From Candidatus Brocadia sinica JPN1 (GTDB lineage: Bacteria; Planctomycetota; Brocadiia; Brocadiales; Brocadiaceae): a DNA stretch of 64,000 nucleotides. Every line of letters begins with the position of its first letter. The first letter of the stretch is position 1. Shown one piece after another: positions 46,111 to 55,897 of this stretch. The notes beneath the pieces are model-generated. The model searched no databases, was not told the origin of the DNA, and saw only the letters and a list, made by a program, of their open reading frames with translations. Location of the stretch: NCBI RefSeq assembly GCF_000949635.1, contig NZ_BAFN01000001.1, positions 1,674,001 through 1,738,000 of the forward strand, written 5' to 3'. The position numbers and the translations under genes are program-made.

Positions 46111-46791
46111 TTACCCTTTTAATTTTTTTAACCTTTTTATCAGATGCGAAAGTTTCAACTTGTTGATAATTGATTCTTTGTTGCGTTTATTTATATCATA
46201 ACAATAGGGTAAATTAATTTTCTGGCCGGTCCAATCATTAACATTTTTTGGTTCCTGTAATTTTTTAAAGAAAGCAGTATTATTCATGATTTTTATTAAT
46301 TCCCATTCTTCCTCTATACTTAAAAAATCATATAATATTTTAACTGATGGTATCTTAAAGTCGTCTACGCATACAATGCCTCCCGGCTTTAACTTGAATG
46401 CTGTGTAATACCAATCAATAATCGGTATAGGGAAACGATGTGCTCCGTCAATGAATATAAGATCTAATTCTGATTGTATCAATCCATTCTGTGGAAGGAT
46501 TTTATCTGAACTTTCAATAATGAAAGTTATATTTTCTGTGAGGCCTAATTTTGCGCAATATTGTTGTACCCGTTCAGCTTCTCCCAGATCAGGCGTAATA
46601 CAAATATGTTTTGTATTTACTATAGAGAAGATAACGGTTGTATGCCCACAACCAGTTTCCAATGTTGACATGCTGGGTGTTAACATGCTGTAAAGAAAGC
46701 GTAAGGTGTCAGGGTGAATAGCCCAGCTTGTAGAGACACCTTCATGCAGATGGAATTGCGGGTTGTCTTTAATCAATCTTTCTAGTAACAT
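46111..46791 (-). CDS. Class I SAM-dependent methyltransferase
   Basis: The 226-residue protein has MSTLETGCGHTTVIFSIV as motif I (the E/DxGxG loop), ITPDLGEAERVQQYC, LDLIFIDGAHRFPIPIIDWY as the catalytic-site strand and GGIVCVDDFKIPSV. This layout resembles the Methyltransf_24 group found in glycan clusters, which O-methylate sugars. It is translated just before the SPASM-type radical SAM gene and after a GT4 gene, within an AT-rich block. The acceptor is unknown. Confidence 0.8.
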   Translation of the reverse strand: MLLERLIKDNPQFHLHEGVSTSWAIHPDTLRFLYSMLTPSMSTLETGCGHTTVIFSIVNTKHICITPDLGEAERVQQYCAKLGLTENITFIIESSDKILPQNGLIQSELDLIFIDGAHRFPIPIIDWYYTAFKLKPGGIVCVDDFKIPSVKILYDFLSIEEEWELIKIMNNTAFFKKLQEPKNVNDWTGQKINLPYCYDINKRNKESIINKLKLSHLIKRLKKLKG

Positions 46792-46815
46792 ATTTACTCC
46801 TGATTTATTATGAAA

Positions 46816-47877
46816 TTAACCATTACCTGCCAGTTTTGAATAGACTGCTTCATACAGCGGAGCAATAGTGTGCCATGCTAGCTCTTCCGCCCTTTTACGG
46901 GCTTTTTGTCCCATAGTAACACGTTCATCCTGGTTATGAAATAAGTGCAGGAGGGCTTCTGATAATTGTTCGGGGTTGTTGTTTTTTATCAAGATGGCTT
47001 CGCTTCCTGGCAAATAGGCCTTTACCGATGGCAGGCTGGTTGACACCACAGGCAATCCGCATGCAATCCCTTCAAGAAGGGCATTATTTGCAGTAGACTG
47101 CACTAATGGAAGGAATAATACATCTGATTGTTGATACAATTTCAGTAATTGAGCATCATCTATGTTTTTGTATATGGTGATGTTTTTTAAACCTTCCACT
47201 TCTCCCGCCTGTGAAGATACCACATTAAATCCTATTTCATGAAAATCTTTCAGCTTCTCTGCTACAAGTCTAACTGCCTTGAAATCCCGTAAATAGTGTC
47301 CTACGGTAATGCACTGAAATTTCCCCTTCGTTTTTGGAATATCCCGGGGTTTAAAATAGTCAGTATCTATACCATGAAGAATTAAATGGATTTTATCATG
47401 GTCTATAAATTCCCTAAAATAGGATACTTGCTCTGGCGATACGACGGTAATGCAATCGTGCTTACGGATGACGTCCTTAATAATAAGTGAATCGAGTATT
47501 TCTGGTGGTTGATGATAGGTTGCAACGACCCTTGGTCGTATTTTACGAAGCCGCTTCAGTAATCCGGGAAGAAACTGTGCTGAATGTTCACCGTCAAGAT
47601 AATGTATGATATCCACCTTTCTAAAATAGCAGTGGGCTAGTGCTTTTATTTCAGCAGTCAGATCACTAAGTTTATACCATTTCATACCGCGTTTTTGAAT
47701 AATGTTACGTAAGTATTTCCGTATTAATCTATTCTGTACAGGAAAATCTTCGTCATTGTCTGGTATCTGTTTTACTTTTATTTTATAATTAATTATATCA
47801 ATGTATTTTAAAAATTGATTTATACCAGAATGAGTGCACCAATGAGGATAACGAGTATGGATCAAATATATATGCAT
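46816..47877 (-). CDS. Glycosyltransferase family 4
   Basis: ATG 47877 follows GAAGGTAG and lies 7 bases after the stop of the GT2 gene; a longer open frame into that gene is rejected. The 353-residue GT-B enzyme has HIYLIHTRYPHWCTHSGINQ, VDIIHYLDGEHSAQFLPGLL, FQCITVGHYLRDFKAVRLV and a C-terminal TANNALLEGIACGLPVVST with the usual second Glu. The N-terminal GG loop is replaced by HSGINQFL. A sugar transfer in the cytoplasm before export by Wzm/Wzt is likely. Confidence 0.85.
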   Translation of the reverse strand: MHIYLIHTRYPHWCTHSGINQFLKYIDIINYKIKVKQIPDNDEDFPVQNRLIRKYLRNIIQKRGMKWYKLSDLTAEIKALAHCYFRKVDIIHYLDGEHSAQFLPGLLKRLRKIRPRVVATYHQPPEILDSLIIKDVIRKHDCITVVSPEQVSYFREFIDHDKIHLILHGIDTDYFKPRDIPKTKGKFQCITVGHYLRDFKAVRLVAEKLKDFHEIGFNVVSSQAGEVEGLKNITIYKNIDDAQLLKLYQQSDVLFLPLVQSTANNALLEGIACGLPVVSTSLPSVKAYLPGSEAILIKNNNPEQLSEALLHLFHNQDERVTMGQKARKRAEELAWHTIAPLYEAVYSKLAGNG

Positions 47878-47884
47878 AATTATT

Positions 47885-48817
47885 CTACCTTCGCCCGGCT
47901 CCAAGCAAACCTGCTATATGCCCAACCGTAATTAATGCGAAGCATTTTTCGGTAAATCGCTTTGGGTCCTTTCTCGGCAATATGAGATTTATAATTGTTC
48001 GTGGAGATTGCAATAAAGAATATAGTTTAATAGCAGCGCAATTTATACGTTCTGCTATTGATGGTGTTTCTTCAATTAATTGCATGATAGCATCGGAAAT
48101 CCCCTGCCAATAATATCTGCAAGTAAACCAGCGTTGGTTAAGTCGTGACGTGGGTGTAAGATGATGAATGGCTATCTCCGGATGGTAAAAACAAGTATAT
48201 CCTGCCTTCTGGATTTGCTTTTCAAGAAAAACATCGCCTCCCGACAAAAGGTGTTTGCCCTTACGGTCAAGGTCATGGGTAAATCCACCGACATGTTTAA
48301 GAACTGCGGTTGGAAAGGCAATATTGGCGCCAACGAGCCATTTCCGGTTCAGGTCGGTTAAATTATGTGGTATGTCAGACCAGTTAATAATCGTGAGACT
48401 GGTTAAAAGTTCATCCGATATCCAGCTGGGTCTGGGGGCTTCCCAAATGGGATTTACCTTTCCCCCTACACAGCCTGGTCTTGGTTTTACCGTTTCAAAT
48501 ACCTCCAAGATTTTGCTGAGCCAGGTTGGACAAGCAATGGCGTCGTCATCCAGGTAAGCAACATATTTTCCCCGCGCATTCTGCCAACCAGTATTCCGCG
48601 CATAAGAGAGACCCAGCTTCGATTCATAGAGGTATCTGATGTTCTTGTTTAAAGTCTTTTTTATTACTTCTTCGGTGGAATCCGTAGAGCAATTATCTAC
48701 TATAATAATTTCGTACGTGTCTTTATGCAGATTTTGATCAAGTAAGCTTTGAAGTGCTTTCACTAGATATTCGGCACGGTTGTGTGTACATATTATTGCA
48801 GAAATAAGAATATTCAT
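47885..48817 (-). CDS. Glycosyltransferase family 2
   Basis: The 310-residue GT-A enzyme has ISAIICTHNRAEYLVKALQS, EIIIVDNCSTDSTEEVI, YLDDDAIACPTWLSKILEV (DxD), GANIAFPTAVLKHVGGF and GGDVFLEKQIQKAGYTCFYH (acceptor-side ED-type motif). Length and motif spacing fit inverting GT2 enzymes acting on polysaccharide repeats. A short hydrophobic C-terminal stretch may give membrane contact. It lies 21 bases after the GT4-GT2 fusion gene. Confidence 0.88.
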   Translation of the reverse strand: MNILISAIICTHNRAEYLVKALQSLLDQNLHKDTYEIIIVDNCSTDSTEEVIKKTLNKNIRYLYESKLGLSYARNTGWQNARGKYVAYLDDDAIACPTWLSKILEVFETVKPRPGCVGGKVNPIWEAPRPSWISDELLTSLTIINWSDIPHNLTDLNRKWLVGANIAFPTAVLKHVGGFTHDLDRKGKHLLSGGDVFLEKQIQKAGYTCFYHPEIAIHHLTPTSRLNQRWFTCRYYWQGISDAIMQLIEETPSIAERINCAAIKLYSLLQSPRTIINLILPRKDPKRFTEKCFALITVGHIAGLLGAGRR

Positions 48818-48838
48818 TTTACTTGTTTTTCATGTTAA

Positions 48839-51106
48839 TTATATGAGAAATAAAATTTGACAACCAGATAGGAATATGCGTGTTGTCTTATTTTTTACTT
48901 TTTTAAAAAACAGCAAAGCCTTCCTTAAAGTTTCTTTATGAAAAAAGTAAAGTAACATATGTTCCAGAATACATTGAAATAATTTATTTTGTGTTGAATT
49001 TGCAATTACTGAATTTGCCATGTAAGCCTGAGCAAGAAGGGCAATTTCCTTAGCATCGCGGTTAATAAGGTCTGGAAATCTTTCAAAAAGTTTCCTCTGC
49101 GTTCTTCCACAAACTCCTGTATTCGCAAAATGCAACGTTGATTCTTTTCTCTGTCTAAGTTCTCCCAATATTTCCGGAATAGTAGCAGCAGCCCATCCGG
49201 CAGCCATCACTGCATTGAAAAGGTCCCACGTGTCATATTCCTCACTTATTGTGGAGCGAAAGTAACCGGCTTCTCGCAATGACTGTGTGCGAACGACACC
49301 AAAGGGAATCGCTTCATTTGAAAGCCACTGATAAGGGAAGGATGGGCAGAAGTTCGTCAAAATTTTATCCTTAACCCCAATATACTGAGCCCAGCAGGAG
49401 ACAAGGCCAACTTCTGGAGATCTTTTAAGAATAGATTCACAGGTGGCTATAAAGTTAGGTTTTAACCTGTCATGGGCATTGAGGAAAGAGAAACCGAGGG
49501 GTTTCGTTCCTGAATTAAGTATTGCTTCAATGCCAGTATTCTTAGCCGGCGTTACATCGCCATTTTTTTTGAGAATAACATGCCATCCTCCCTGTTGCGC
49601 AATAGCTAGGGTTTTCAATGCCTGATTTTGTGTAGATCTATCATCTACAATAATTACAGCAGCGGGTTTTTGTGTTTGCTGTTCAATGCTTTGCAGGCAT
49701 TCAGTAAGAAATTGTGCTGTATTAAAGCAGGTAACAACAATGGCAATTCCTTTTTCGGAATTATTTTGCAAAACCTTATGCGTTTGCCTCTCATAAAGGG
49801 GTCTTGTAGACCATGATAAATTTACCGGCAGGTTTAAAGATTGTTTTGGTCCTTGATTGACGATTTGACTGCGGAAGTCTAAATGCCTTTCCAGGATTTT
49901 CTTGTTATCGCACATCTGGCGGATGGATGCTGATGCATTACTCCCCATTTCAGCAATTTTTTTGGGAGGTGTTTCTAATGCCCGTTCTAGGGCTTCTGCA
50001 AGGCCATTATTTTCAGTTTTTTTTGCCAGCCAACCCGTTTTGCCGTCTTCGATCATTTCGACCATTCCTCCCTCACGCGATGCAAGAACCGGTAGTCCTG
50101 AACACATCGCTTCAACGCAACTATAAGGAAAATTTTCCCAACGGGATGGTACTACGGCAATACGTGCTTTAGCCAGAAATTGCGGAAGCAAAGAACGTTC
50201 TTGGTGGCCCAGAAAGTGAAACCTTGTCTTTAACTCGTCGGGGATGCGACGCATTACAAAATCTTCACCACTCATGTTCTTTGTGGCAAGAATATTGGCG
50301 CCAATAAACTCAAAATGAACATCCGGGTATTTATGGGCAACCCCTGCTGCAGCATCGATCCATTCTATTATTCCCTTGCGTCGCTCAAGTCTTCCCATAT
50401 AACAAATTTTTCCGTATTCCCATGTGTCTTTATTCCGTTCGAGGATGGGATTGTCTCCAATTGGTAATGGAATAACCCGAATGCTCCCTGCCTGCAATCC
50501 GTAATGCTCTTCTGCTTGGTTGGCTAAATAGCGACTGGGGCAAAGGAGGGCATCGGCCGTCGTGATACTAAAGTCCTCAAGCCTTTTTATTTCCAAAAGA
50601 GAAGGAGAATAAATATCCCAATCATTGTGTTGGGTGATAAATTCAATTGGAGAATGTAAATGAATAAAACAGGGGGGACGCCTTTTTGGTCCTAATCCCA
50701 TGGCCCGGCGAAGTTGAAAAAAATATAAAGGCGCCTCATAATCCTGTGATTCAATTATATCGATCCCTTCCTGTTCAATAAGTTTCTCTGTAAGAAGGCT
50801 AGCTTGCCAGGAAAAAGATTGGGAGTGAAGACTCCATTTAAAAAGATGATTCACTTTCTTAAATTTGATTAAGGAATTTGATTCGTGAGTCATAAAAGAT
50901 TTACAGTTCATATAGGGAAGACGATGGATAATTAACCGCCCGTTGCACTGTTCTTCAGTCTGCCTATTGGAGCCTTCATAAAATTTACCGATTACATGTA
51001 CTGTTTCTCCCTTTTCGGCAAGTAACCGGGCAATATGGACTCCATACGTCCCAATACCGCCTCCTGGCGCCGGTGGATATTCGCTACAAACTATAAGATG
51101 TTTCAT
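48839..51106 (-). CDS. GT4-GT2 bifunctional glycosyltransferase
   Basis: The 755-residue protein has an N-terminal GT4 domain (1-410: IVCSEYPPAPGGGIGTYGVH, ICYMGRLERRKGIIEWIDAA, WENFPYSCVEAMCSGLPVLA). A GT2 domain follows (about 445-690: IAIVVTCFNTAQFLTECLQS, AVIIVDDRSTQ, FLNAHDRLKPNF). In the GT2 part the usual DxD is AHD, so metal binding may be weak. The C-terminal 60 residues are hydrophobic and basic. The fusion would add two sugars in order. The next gene upstream, 51116-53506, has a comparable two-part layout. Confidence 0.85.
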   Translation of the reverse strand: MKHLIVCSEYPPAPGGGIGTYGVHIARLLAEKGETVHVIGKFYEGSNRQTEEQCNGRLIIHRLPYMNCKSFMTHESNSLIKFKKVNHLFKWSLHSQSFSWQASLLTEKLIEQEGIDIIESQDYEAPLYFFQLRRAMGLGPKRRPPCFIHLHSPIEFITQHNDWDIYSPSLLEIKRLEDFSITTADALLCPSRYLANQAEEHYGLQAGSIRVIPLPIGDNPILERNKDTWEYGKICYMGRLERRKGIIEWIDAAAGVAHKYPDVHFEFIGANILATKNMSGEDFVMRRIPDELKTRFHFLGHQERSLLPQFLAKARIAVVPSRWENFPYSCVEAMCSGLPVLASREGGMVEMIEDGKTGWLAKKTENNGLAEALERALETPPKKIAEMGSNASASIRQMCDNKKILERHLDFRSQIVNQGPKQSLNLPVNLSWSTRPLYERQTHKVLQNNSEKGIAIVVTCFNTAQFLTECLQSIEQQTQKPAAVIIVDDRSTQNQALKTLAIAQQGGWHVILKKNGDVTPAKNTGIEAILNSGTKPLGFSFLNAHDRLKPNFIATCESILKRSPEVGLVSCWAQYIGVKDKILTNFCPSFPYQWLSNEAIPFGVVRTQSLREAGYFRSTISEEYDTWDLFNAVMAAGWAAATIPEILGELRQRKESTLHFANTGVCGRTQRKLFERFPDLINRDAKEIALLAQAYMANSVIANSTQNKLFQCILEHMLLYFFHKETLRKALLFFKKVKNKTTRIFLSGCQILFLI

Positions 51107-51115
51107 AATGGTTCG

Positions 51116-53506
51116 CTAATTTGTCAATAAATGTGTAATAATCCTTCCTGTTTTACGTAAAAATATTTTAAGTAAAGGAAGAGTATGGTTTGAATTGTTA
51201 TAGGGTGCAGATAGGGTTTGTTCAGTATAAACATATTGTTTCAATTGATTTTCTAATTGCATGGCAATTTCAACGGTAAATTTGGATACCGTTTCACGAT
51301 GGGTATTCAACATAAGTTCCCTCATAACCTGATTCTGCACAGAGGTCATGCTTCGGTAAAGTGAATCCCTGCGAACCCTGTATCTTGTAAGGTGCATGGG
51401 AATTGTTATAATGGGCCATCCTGATGCAAGCATTCGAACGCCTAATTCCCAATCTTCATAGTTATAACGCTGGCGAGTATCGTAACTACCGAGGCCCTGC
51501 AAAAGTTCTGTGCGTGTCAGGCAGGGAACGATCACACTGTTCTCAATAAATAGAAAGGGCAGTTCCGTCTGCGGAGCGTTCCAGAAGCCATCAGGGATAT
51601 CATTCCCAAAAATAAAGGCCCAGGCGGCAACACCACCTAAACGTGGATATTTATCGAGTATCTGAAGGGCAATCCTGTAAAAAGGAGGCTCAATCATATC
51701 GTCTCCGTCAAGGAAGGAAATAAATTCTCCGTTTGCTGCTTCAAGTCCAGTATTTCTTGCCGCTGCCAGTCCCTGGTTTTGCTTGTGAATAACTGTAAGG
51801 GGAAGACCTTTTAAAGATGCCTCTTTTTGAAGTTCCCTTATATACGAGTGGGTTTCTTTTCCGTGTGACCCGTCGTTAATCAGAAGAACCTCATCAGGCT
51901 GACGTTCAGATGCCCAAACACTTGTAATGGCATCCTTTATCAAAGACCCCATTTCATAACAGGTTACGACAACCGTTAGTGTTCCCTTCCTGGTATGAGG
52001 TTTGGGCTCCGGTAATAAAGGTGGTTTATCCGCCTCTGCATGTGCACGGAGAGAAATGCGGCGATCAAGGAACATAAGAGCTACCCGTGACAGATTCTGT
52101 GATTGATGGGGAGAATGAAGAAGTTGTTCTAAGGCTGCAGTAGTTTTTGTGATCAGGCATTGCCGCGTATTTCCACAGTGCGCGCTGATAATACGCTTAC
52201 ACAGTTCCCGTCTTATCTGATCAAGTTTTTCAACATCGGTTACCATGATTTTCCCCATGAAATCTGCCACATTCTCAGGAGTAGGATCTCCACGAATTAA
52301 AATCTCTTCAGGAAGGTTTTCTCCCGGCGCCAATCCTTCTGCAGCCGCTGGAGAGAGTAACACAAAGGACCCTTTGGCAAGTTCATGCCAGACATTTGGG
52401 AGATGATCAAAAAAACTTGGGTAGAGACGCACAGGAAAGATTTGATATGGATGTTGTGGATATTCTCTTCTCCATTCCCATTGTTGTTCCCGTACCAGAT
52501 CCTTTACAAATCCTCGGGATGACCAATAGTCAACAAAATCTCTGGGTTTCATAGGGGCAAAGACCATGGACGGTCCTGCACTGATTACCGGATCTTTAAA
52601 TGACACTCCTTTGTTTGTTAAAAGAGTAACTGCGTCAAGCGCCGTTAGTACTCCCGAAGAGGCTTGCTGAGGTTCGTAGAGAAAAAATCCAGGATATTTG
52701 CGGGTATCGGTGGTGTATGCTGCAGACGCATGAGAGATTGCATCAAGTATTTGTTTATCAATAAAACGTGGTGCAAAAACAGGGGGTGAAGATTCGGGCA
52801 ATCTGCCGTCAATGGCTATCTTATTTCCTCTGGGTCCAAAAACTAGCACAAGATCTGCTAAAGCCAATGACACATCTTCCATCTGTCGCCGGATGATTGC
52901 ATGGCGGATCCATATGCCTTCCTGATTAGCCATCTGTCGGTTAACGGATTTATCGGTAACTGCAACTACGAAAGGCACATCTACCGTATCGGGAACCTTG
53001 GTTGCCTTTGCCATCTGTGAGACATATCCGAGACCGCCCCACATTGGCAGGATAATAACCTGAAATGGGTCTTTTTTGTAAAGTACCTGAAGTTCTTTAT
53101 TCAGACAATAAGAAACAAAAGATAATAGCCCCCCATCATTGATTAATCCGTGAGAACGTGGGCTTAAGCCTTTTTCATCGAACGGAAGCCAATATTCAGG
53201 GTCCCTCGCAGGAATTGGAATCCGTTTGACCCTTTCTGATCTGAAAGGATCCGGCACAGTGTCAAAGTTTGGTTGTAATACTGGACGTGTTGCCGGAGTC
53301 GGTACCCAGGTTTTCCCTGTTTCGTAATGGTACCACTCACTCCAGCAAAGAATAGTGATTCGGCAGTCAAGATACTCGGAGATTTCTTCAACCGGAAGAC
53401 CTAATCCTCTCATGGATATTCTTTCTTCTGTCTCATCTGAAAGAAATTCACAGTACCCCTCATACCCTTCTATAATAACAATATGATGTCTGCCTTTTTT
53501 GTCCAT
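51116..53506 (-). CDS. Two-domain protein: divergent GT-B-like N-terminus and GT2 C-terminus
   Basis: The 796-residue protein has a C-terminal GT2 domain (about 505-740) with LTVVVTCYEMGSLIKDAITS, EVLLINDGSHGKETHSYI, FLDGDDMIEPPFYRIAL (DxD) and YEDWELGVRMLASG. Residues 1-490 are not a standard family I can name. The stretches VIILPMWGGLGYVSQMAKA, ALADLVLVFGPRG and a late FVLLSPAAAEGLAPGENLPE resemble a GT-B fold with a degenerate donor site. By position it parallels the GT4-GT2 fusion downstream. The GT2 half is probably active; the role of the first half is open. Confidence 0.78.
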   Translation of the reverse strand: MDKKGRHHIVIIEGYEGYCEFLSDETEERISMRGLGLPVEEISEYLDCRITILCWSEWYHYETGKTWVPTPATRPVLQPNFDTVPDPFRSERVKRIPIPARDPEYWLPFDEKGLSPRSHGLINDGGLLSFVSYCLNKELQVLYKKDPFQVIILPMWGGLGYVSQMAKATKVPDTVDVPFVVAVTDKSVNRQMANQEGIWIRHAIIRRQMEDVSLALADLVLVFGPRGNKIAIDGRLPESSPPVFAPRFIDKQILDAISHASAAYTTDTRKYPGFFLYEPQQASSGVLTALDAVTLLTNKGVSFKDPVISAGPSMVFAPMKPRDFVDYWSSRGFVKDLVREQQWEWRREYPQHPYQIFPVRLYPSFFDHLPNVWHELAKGSFVLLSPAAAEGLAPGENLPEEILIRGDPTPENVADFMGKIMVTDVEKLDQIRRELCKRIISAHCGNTRQCLITKTTAALEQLLHSPHQSQNLSRVALMFLDRRISLRAHAEADKPPLLPEPKPHTRKGTLTVVVTCYEMGSLIKDAITSVWASERQPDEVLLINDGSHGKETHSYIRELQKEASLKGLPLTVIHKQNQGLAAARNTGLEAANGEFISFLDGDDMIEPPFYRIALQILDKYPRLGGVAAWAFIFGNDIPDGFWNAPQTELPFLFIENSVIVPCLTRTELLQGLGSYDTRQRYNYEDWELGVRMLASGWPIITIPMHLTRYRVRRDSLYRSMTSVQNQVMRELMLNTHRETVSKFTVEIAMQLENQLKQYVYTEQTLSAPYNNSNHTLPLLKIFLRKTGRIITHLLTN

Positions 53507-53565
53507 TGTTTAACTCTACAATTGCTTAAAATAATCCTTAATGCATCCTTTGGGTGATAAACAAC

Positions 53566-54858
53566 TTATTTTCTCTGTGTTGCGATATTTGTTTCTATTG
53601 TTTGATTTTGAATATTTAAAATAGACCATACCGGACGTAGTGAAATAACGCCCGTATCTCCAGAGTTTGCTCCATTTTTACTTAAAATATGTAAGGGGTG
53701 CATTTGCCAGTGATAATCATAGATATAATCCCAATCAAGAGGATAGAGACCGACGTTGATGTAATACATGCCGGGAAGCAGAGGTAATTCTGGCAAATGG
53801 CAAATAAAATTGCCGTGCTGGTCTATATGCCCAAAGGTTGTGCATGCAGAGAGAATATAGGTTTCAAAACACTTGATATCTGCCTCATTGTATATACCGA
53901 AGATAACTGCAATATCGGGCATGGGTTTTGTGATGTTATATTCAAGGCTAATCGTCAGGCTATCGCCACTGCTTATTGTATCAGTAGTTTTGCCCTGTGT
54001 GTCATATAAATAGACAGCGCATATCTCCGCTTCCTGAGTTCCTAAACGTTTGCCATATTGAGTTACTGTATTAGGTTGATTTGTTTTACCAAAAAGCTTC
54101 TCGGCCCGTTTTTCTGTCCGCTGACGCATAAGATCGTTGTAATAACGAATAGCGCTTTCCGGATCCCCTTGCATTACTATACGCCCTTCCTCCAGTACAA
54201 GCACTTCATCACATAAACTCCTGATCTGGCCAGAATCATGCGATGTCAGGATTGTGGTTTTATCTGATGCTCGAAAAGCTGCCAATCGTTCAAGGCATTT
54301 CTTCTGAAAACGGGAATCGCCAACCGCCAGCACTTCATCAATGATCAAAACGTCAGGATCGAAATGGATGGTTGTGGCAAAGGCAAGCCTCAAATACATG
54401 CCGTTAGAGTAAGTTCTAACCGGCTGATCAATGAATTCTTCCAGTTCAGCAAAGGCAACAATTTCTTCCTCCCTTGCCAGCACCTGGCGTCTTGTAAGGC
54501 CGCTCAGGATGCCCCCCGTCATAAGATTTTCTCGACCGGTCATCTCAGGATGGAATCCACTTCCCAGTTCAAGCAATCCACTAACTTGACCTACACGACG
54601 GATACATCCGGTGGTAGGTCTTCCCAGACCGCACAGTAAACGCAGTAAGGTGCTTTTTCCTGCACCGTTATGACCAACAATGCCCAGCGCCCGTCCCTGT
54701 TCCACAGAAAAAGTGACATCACGCAGCGCCCAAAAGTCATTGTCTCTGTTGTAACGGCCTGTAAACCGTCTGATTATTGACTCTTTGAGGGTAACCGGAC
54801 GATTGCGTTGAATCCGGTAGCGTTTTGAGACAGAGTTCACTGTTAGAACTGCAGACAT
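53566..54858 (-). CDS. wzt: Wzt-type ABC transporter ATPase with C-terminal carbohydrate-binding domain
   Basis: The 430-residue protein has Walker A GHNGAGKST (62-70), the signature-type YSNGMYLRLAFA and Walker B VLIIDEVLAVGDS, followed by a switch His in ILTSHD. Residues 275-420 form the beta-sandwich of Wzt proteins that recognise the finished glycan's terminal residue (SGDSLTISLEYNI, GNFICHLPELPLLPGMYYIN). It powers export of a lipid-linked polysaccharide with Wzm (54987-55751). Such C-terminal domains are usually specific to a chain-terminating methyl or phosphate group; methyltransferases in this operon could provide one. Confidence 0.92.
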   Translation of the reverse strand: MSAVLTVNSVSKRYRIQRNRPVTLKESIIRRFTGRYNRDNDFWALRDVTFSVEQGRALGIVGHNGAGKSTLLRLLCGLGRPTTGCIRRVGQVSGLLELGSGFHPEMTGRENLMTGGILSGLTRRQVLAREEEIVAFAELEEFIDQPVRTYSNGMYLRLAFATTIHFDPDVLIIDEVLAVGDSRFQKKCLERLAAFRASDKTTILTSHDSGQIRSLCDEVLVLEEGRIVMQGDPESAIRYYNDLMRQRTEKRAEKLFGKTNQPNTVTQYGKRLGTQEAEICAVYLYDTQGKTTDTISSGDSLTISLEYNITKPMPDIAVIFGIYNEADIKCFETYILSACTTFGHIDQHGNFICHLPELPLLPGMYYINVGLYPLDWDYIYDYHWQMHPLHILSKNGANSGDTGVISLRPVWSILNIQNQTIETNIATQRK

Positions 54859-54986
54859 ATTATACTCTTAAGTCTGACGATGGAAGTATATTGAAATAAG
54901 TTCGTTTCTGATGCAAAACTATATCTTTAGAATAGTCATAATACTATAGTTTTTTCCTGGAAACGTATTTTTGTACCTCAAACATA

Positions 54987-55751
54987 CTAGATGGTATCAA
55001 TAATATCATGAAGAAAAAACCTGTAAAGAAGGTAACCAGAGACGCATACGAAGATACTTGTTGTGCCCGCAAACAGGAGCGATCTCCATTCAGGGAACGT
55101 ACCGTAAAAAAAAATCGCTCGGTAGCCTTGTATCAGCACCGCAATCGGGCTAAACATGTATAAAATACGGAAATTTTCACTGACTGCCTGCGGCTGGTAA
55201 AAAACTGGTGTCATGTAAAAGAGAAGCATAAGTACTATGCTCATAATGTGCTGCACATCACGATAAAAGACGTTTAGCATAGCGATGATCAGGCTTAGGC
55301 CAACTATTAATACACCCTGAATCAATATCAGCAATGGAAGAATCAGAAGGGCCAATGTCATAGTTTTATCATAGATGGCTAACATAACAAAAAGTATTGG
55401 CAGGACTACTAAATAGTTTAGCATGTTTGACAAGGTGTTGGTAATTATAAGGGTTGCTGGTGTAAAATTAGGCCTCCGAACCAAACCACGATTGTTGATC
55501 AAAAGACTACCAGATGAACTAAGACACGTACTAAACCATGTCCACGGTAGTAACGCACTGAAAACGAAAGCCGGGTAAGCATCAATGTTTAGCGGAACAA
55601 CTTTCTGGAAGAGAAAAACCAACACCAGCAATTGAGCTAAGGGGAGCATGGGTGACCATAGTACGCCCAGAACCGAACCCTTATAGCGCACAGCAAAATC
55701 GCAACGCACGAGGTGCCGTATCAGATCAAAATTGTAACTTAATGAGTTCAT
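54987..55751 (-). CDS. wzm: Wzm-type ABC-2 transporter permease
   Basis: The 254-residue protein has six hydrophobic segments and the ABC-2 polysaccharide-exporter pattern LIRHLVRCDFAVRYKGSVLG and VLWSPMLPLAQLLVL at the N-terminus. VLLFYMTPVFYQPQAV occurs before the last helices. ATG 55751 is preceded by GGAGTGAGGA. It is the first gene of the right-hand glycan locus, downstream of a GEMM-type riboswitch and terminator, and forms the channel for the Wzt ATPase 128 bases later. Confidence 0.92.
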   Translation of the reverse strand: MNSLSYNFDLIRHLVRCDFAVRYKGSVLGVLWSPMLPLAQLLVLVFLFQKVVPLNIDAYPAFVFSALLPWTWFSTCLSSSGSLLINNRGLVRRPNFTPATLIITNTLSNMLNYLVVLPILFVMLAIYDKTMTLALLILPLLILIQGVLIVGLSLIIAMLNVFYRDVQHIMSIVLMLLFYMTPVFYQPQAVSENFRILYMFSPIAVLIQGYRAIFFYGTFPEWRSLLFAGTTSIFVCVSGYLLYRFFLHDIIDTI

Positions 55752-55897
55752 ATGATAAATATCCTCACTCCATGCTGAAATATGTTCTTTTGTACTGCCG
55801 GCAAGATTTAAGCCTCCGAAAGGTAACCTCTCGACAATTTCTTAATAATTGGCACTCATAGAGATAAAGTTATCTCAAAAATGAAGCTTTGAACGGC

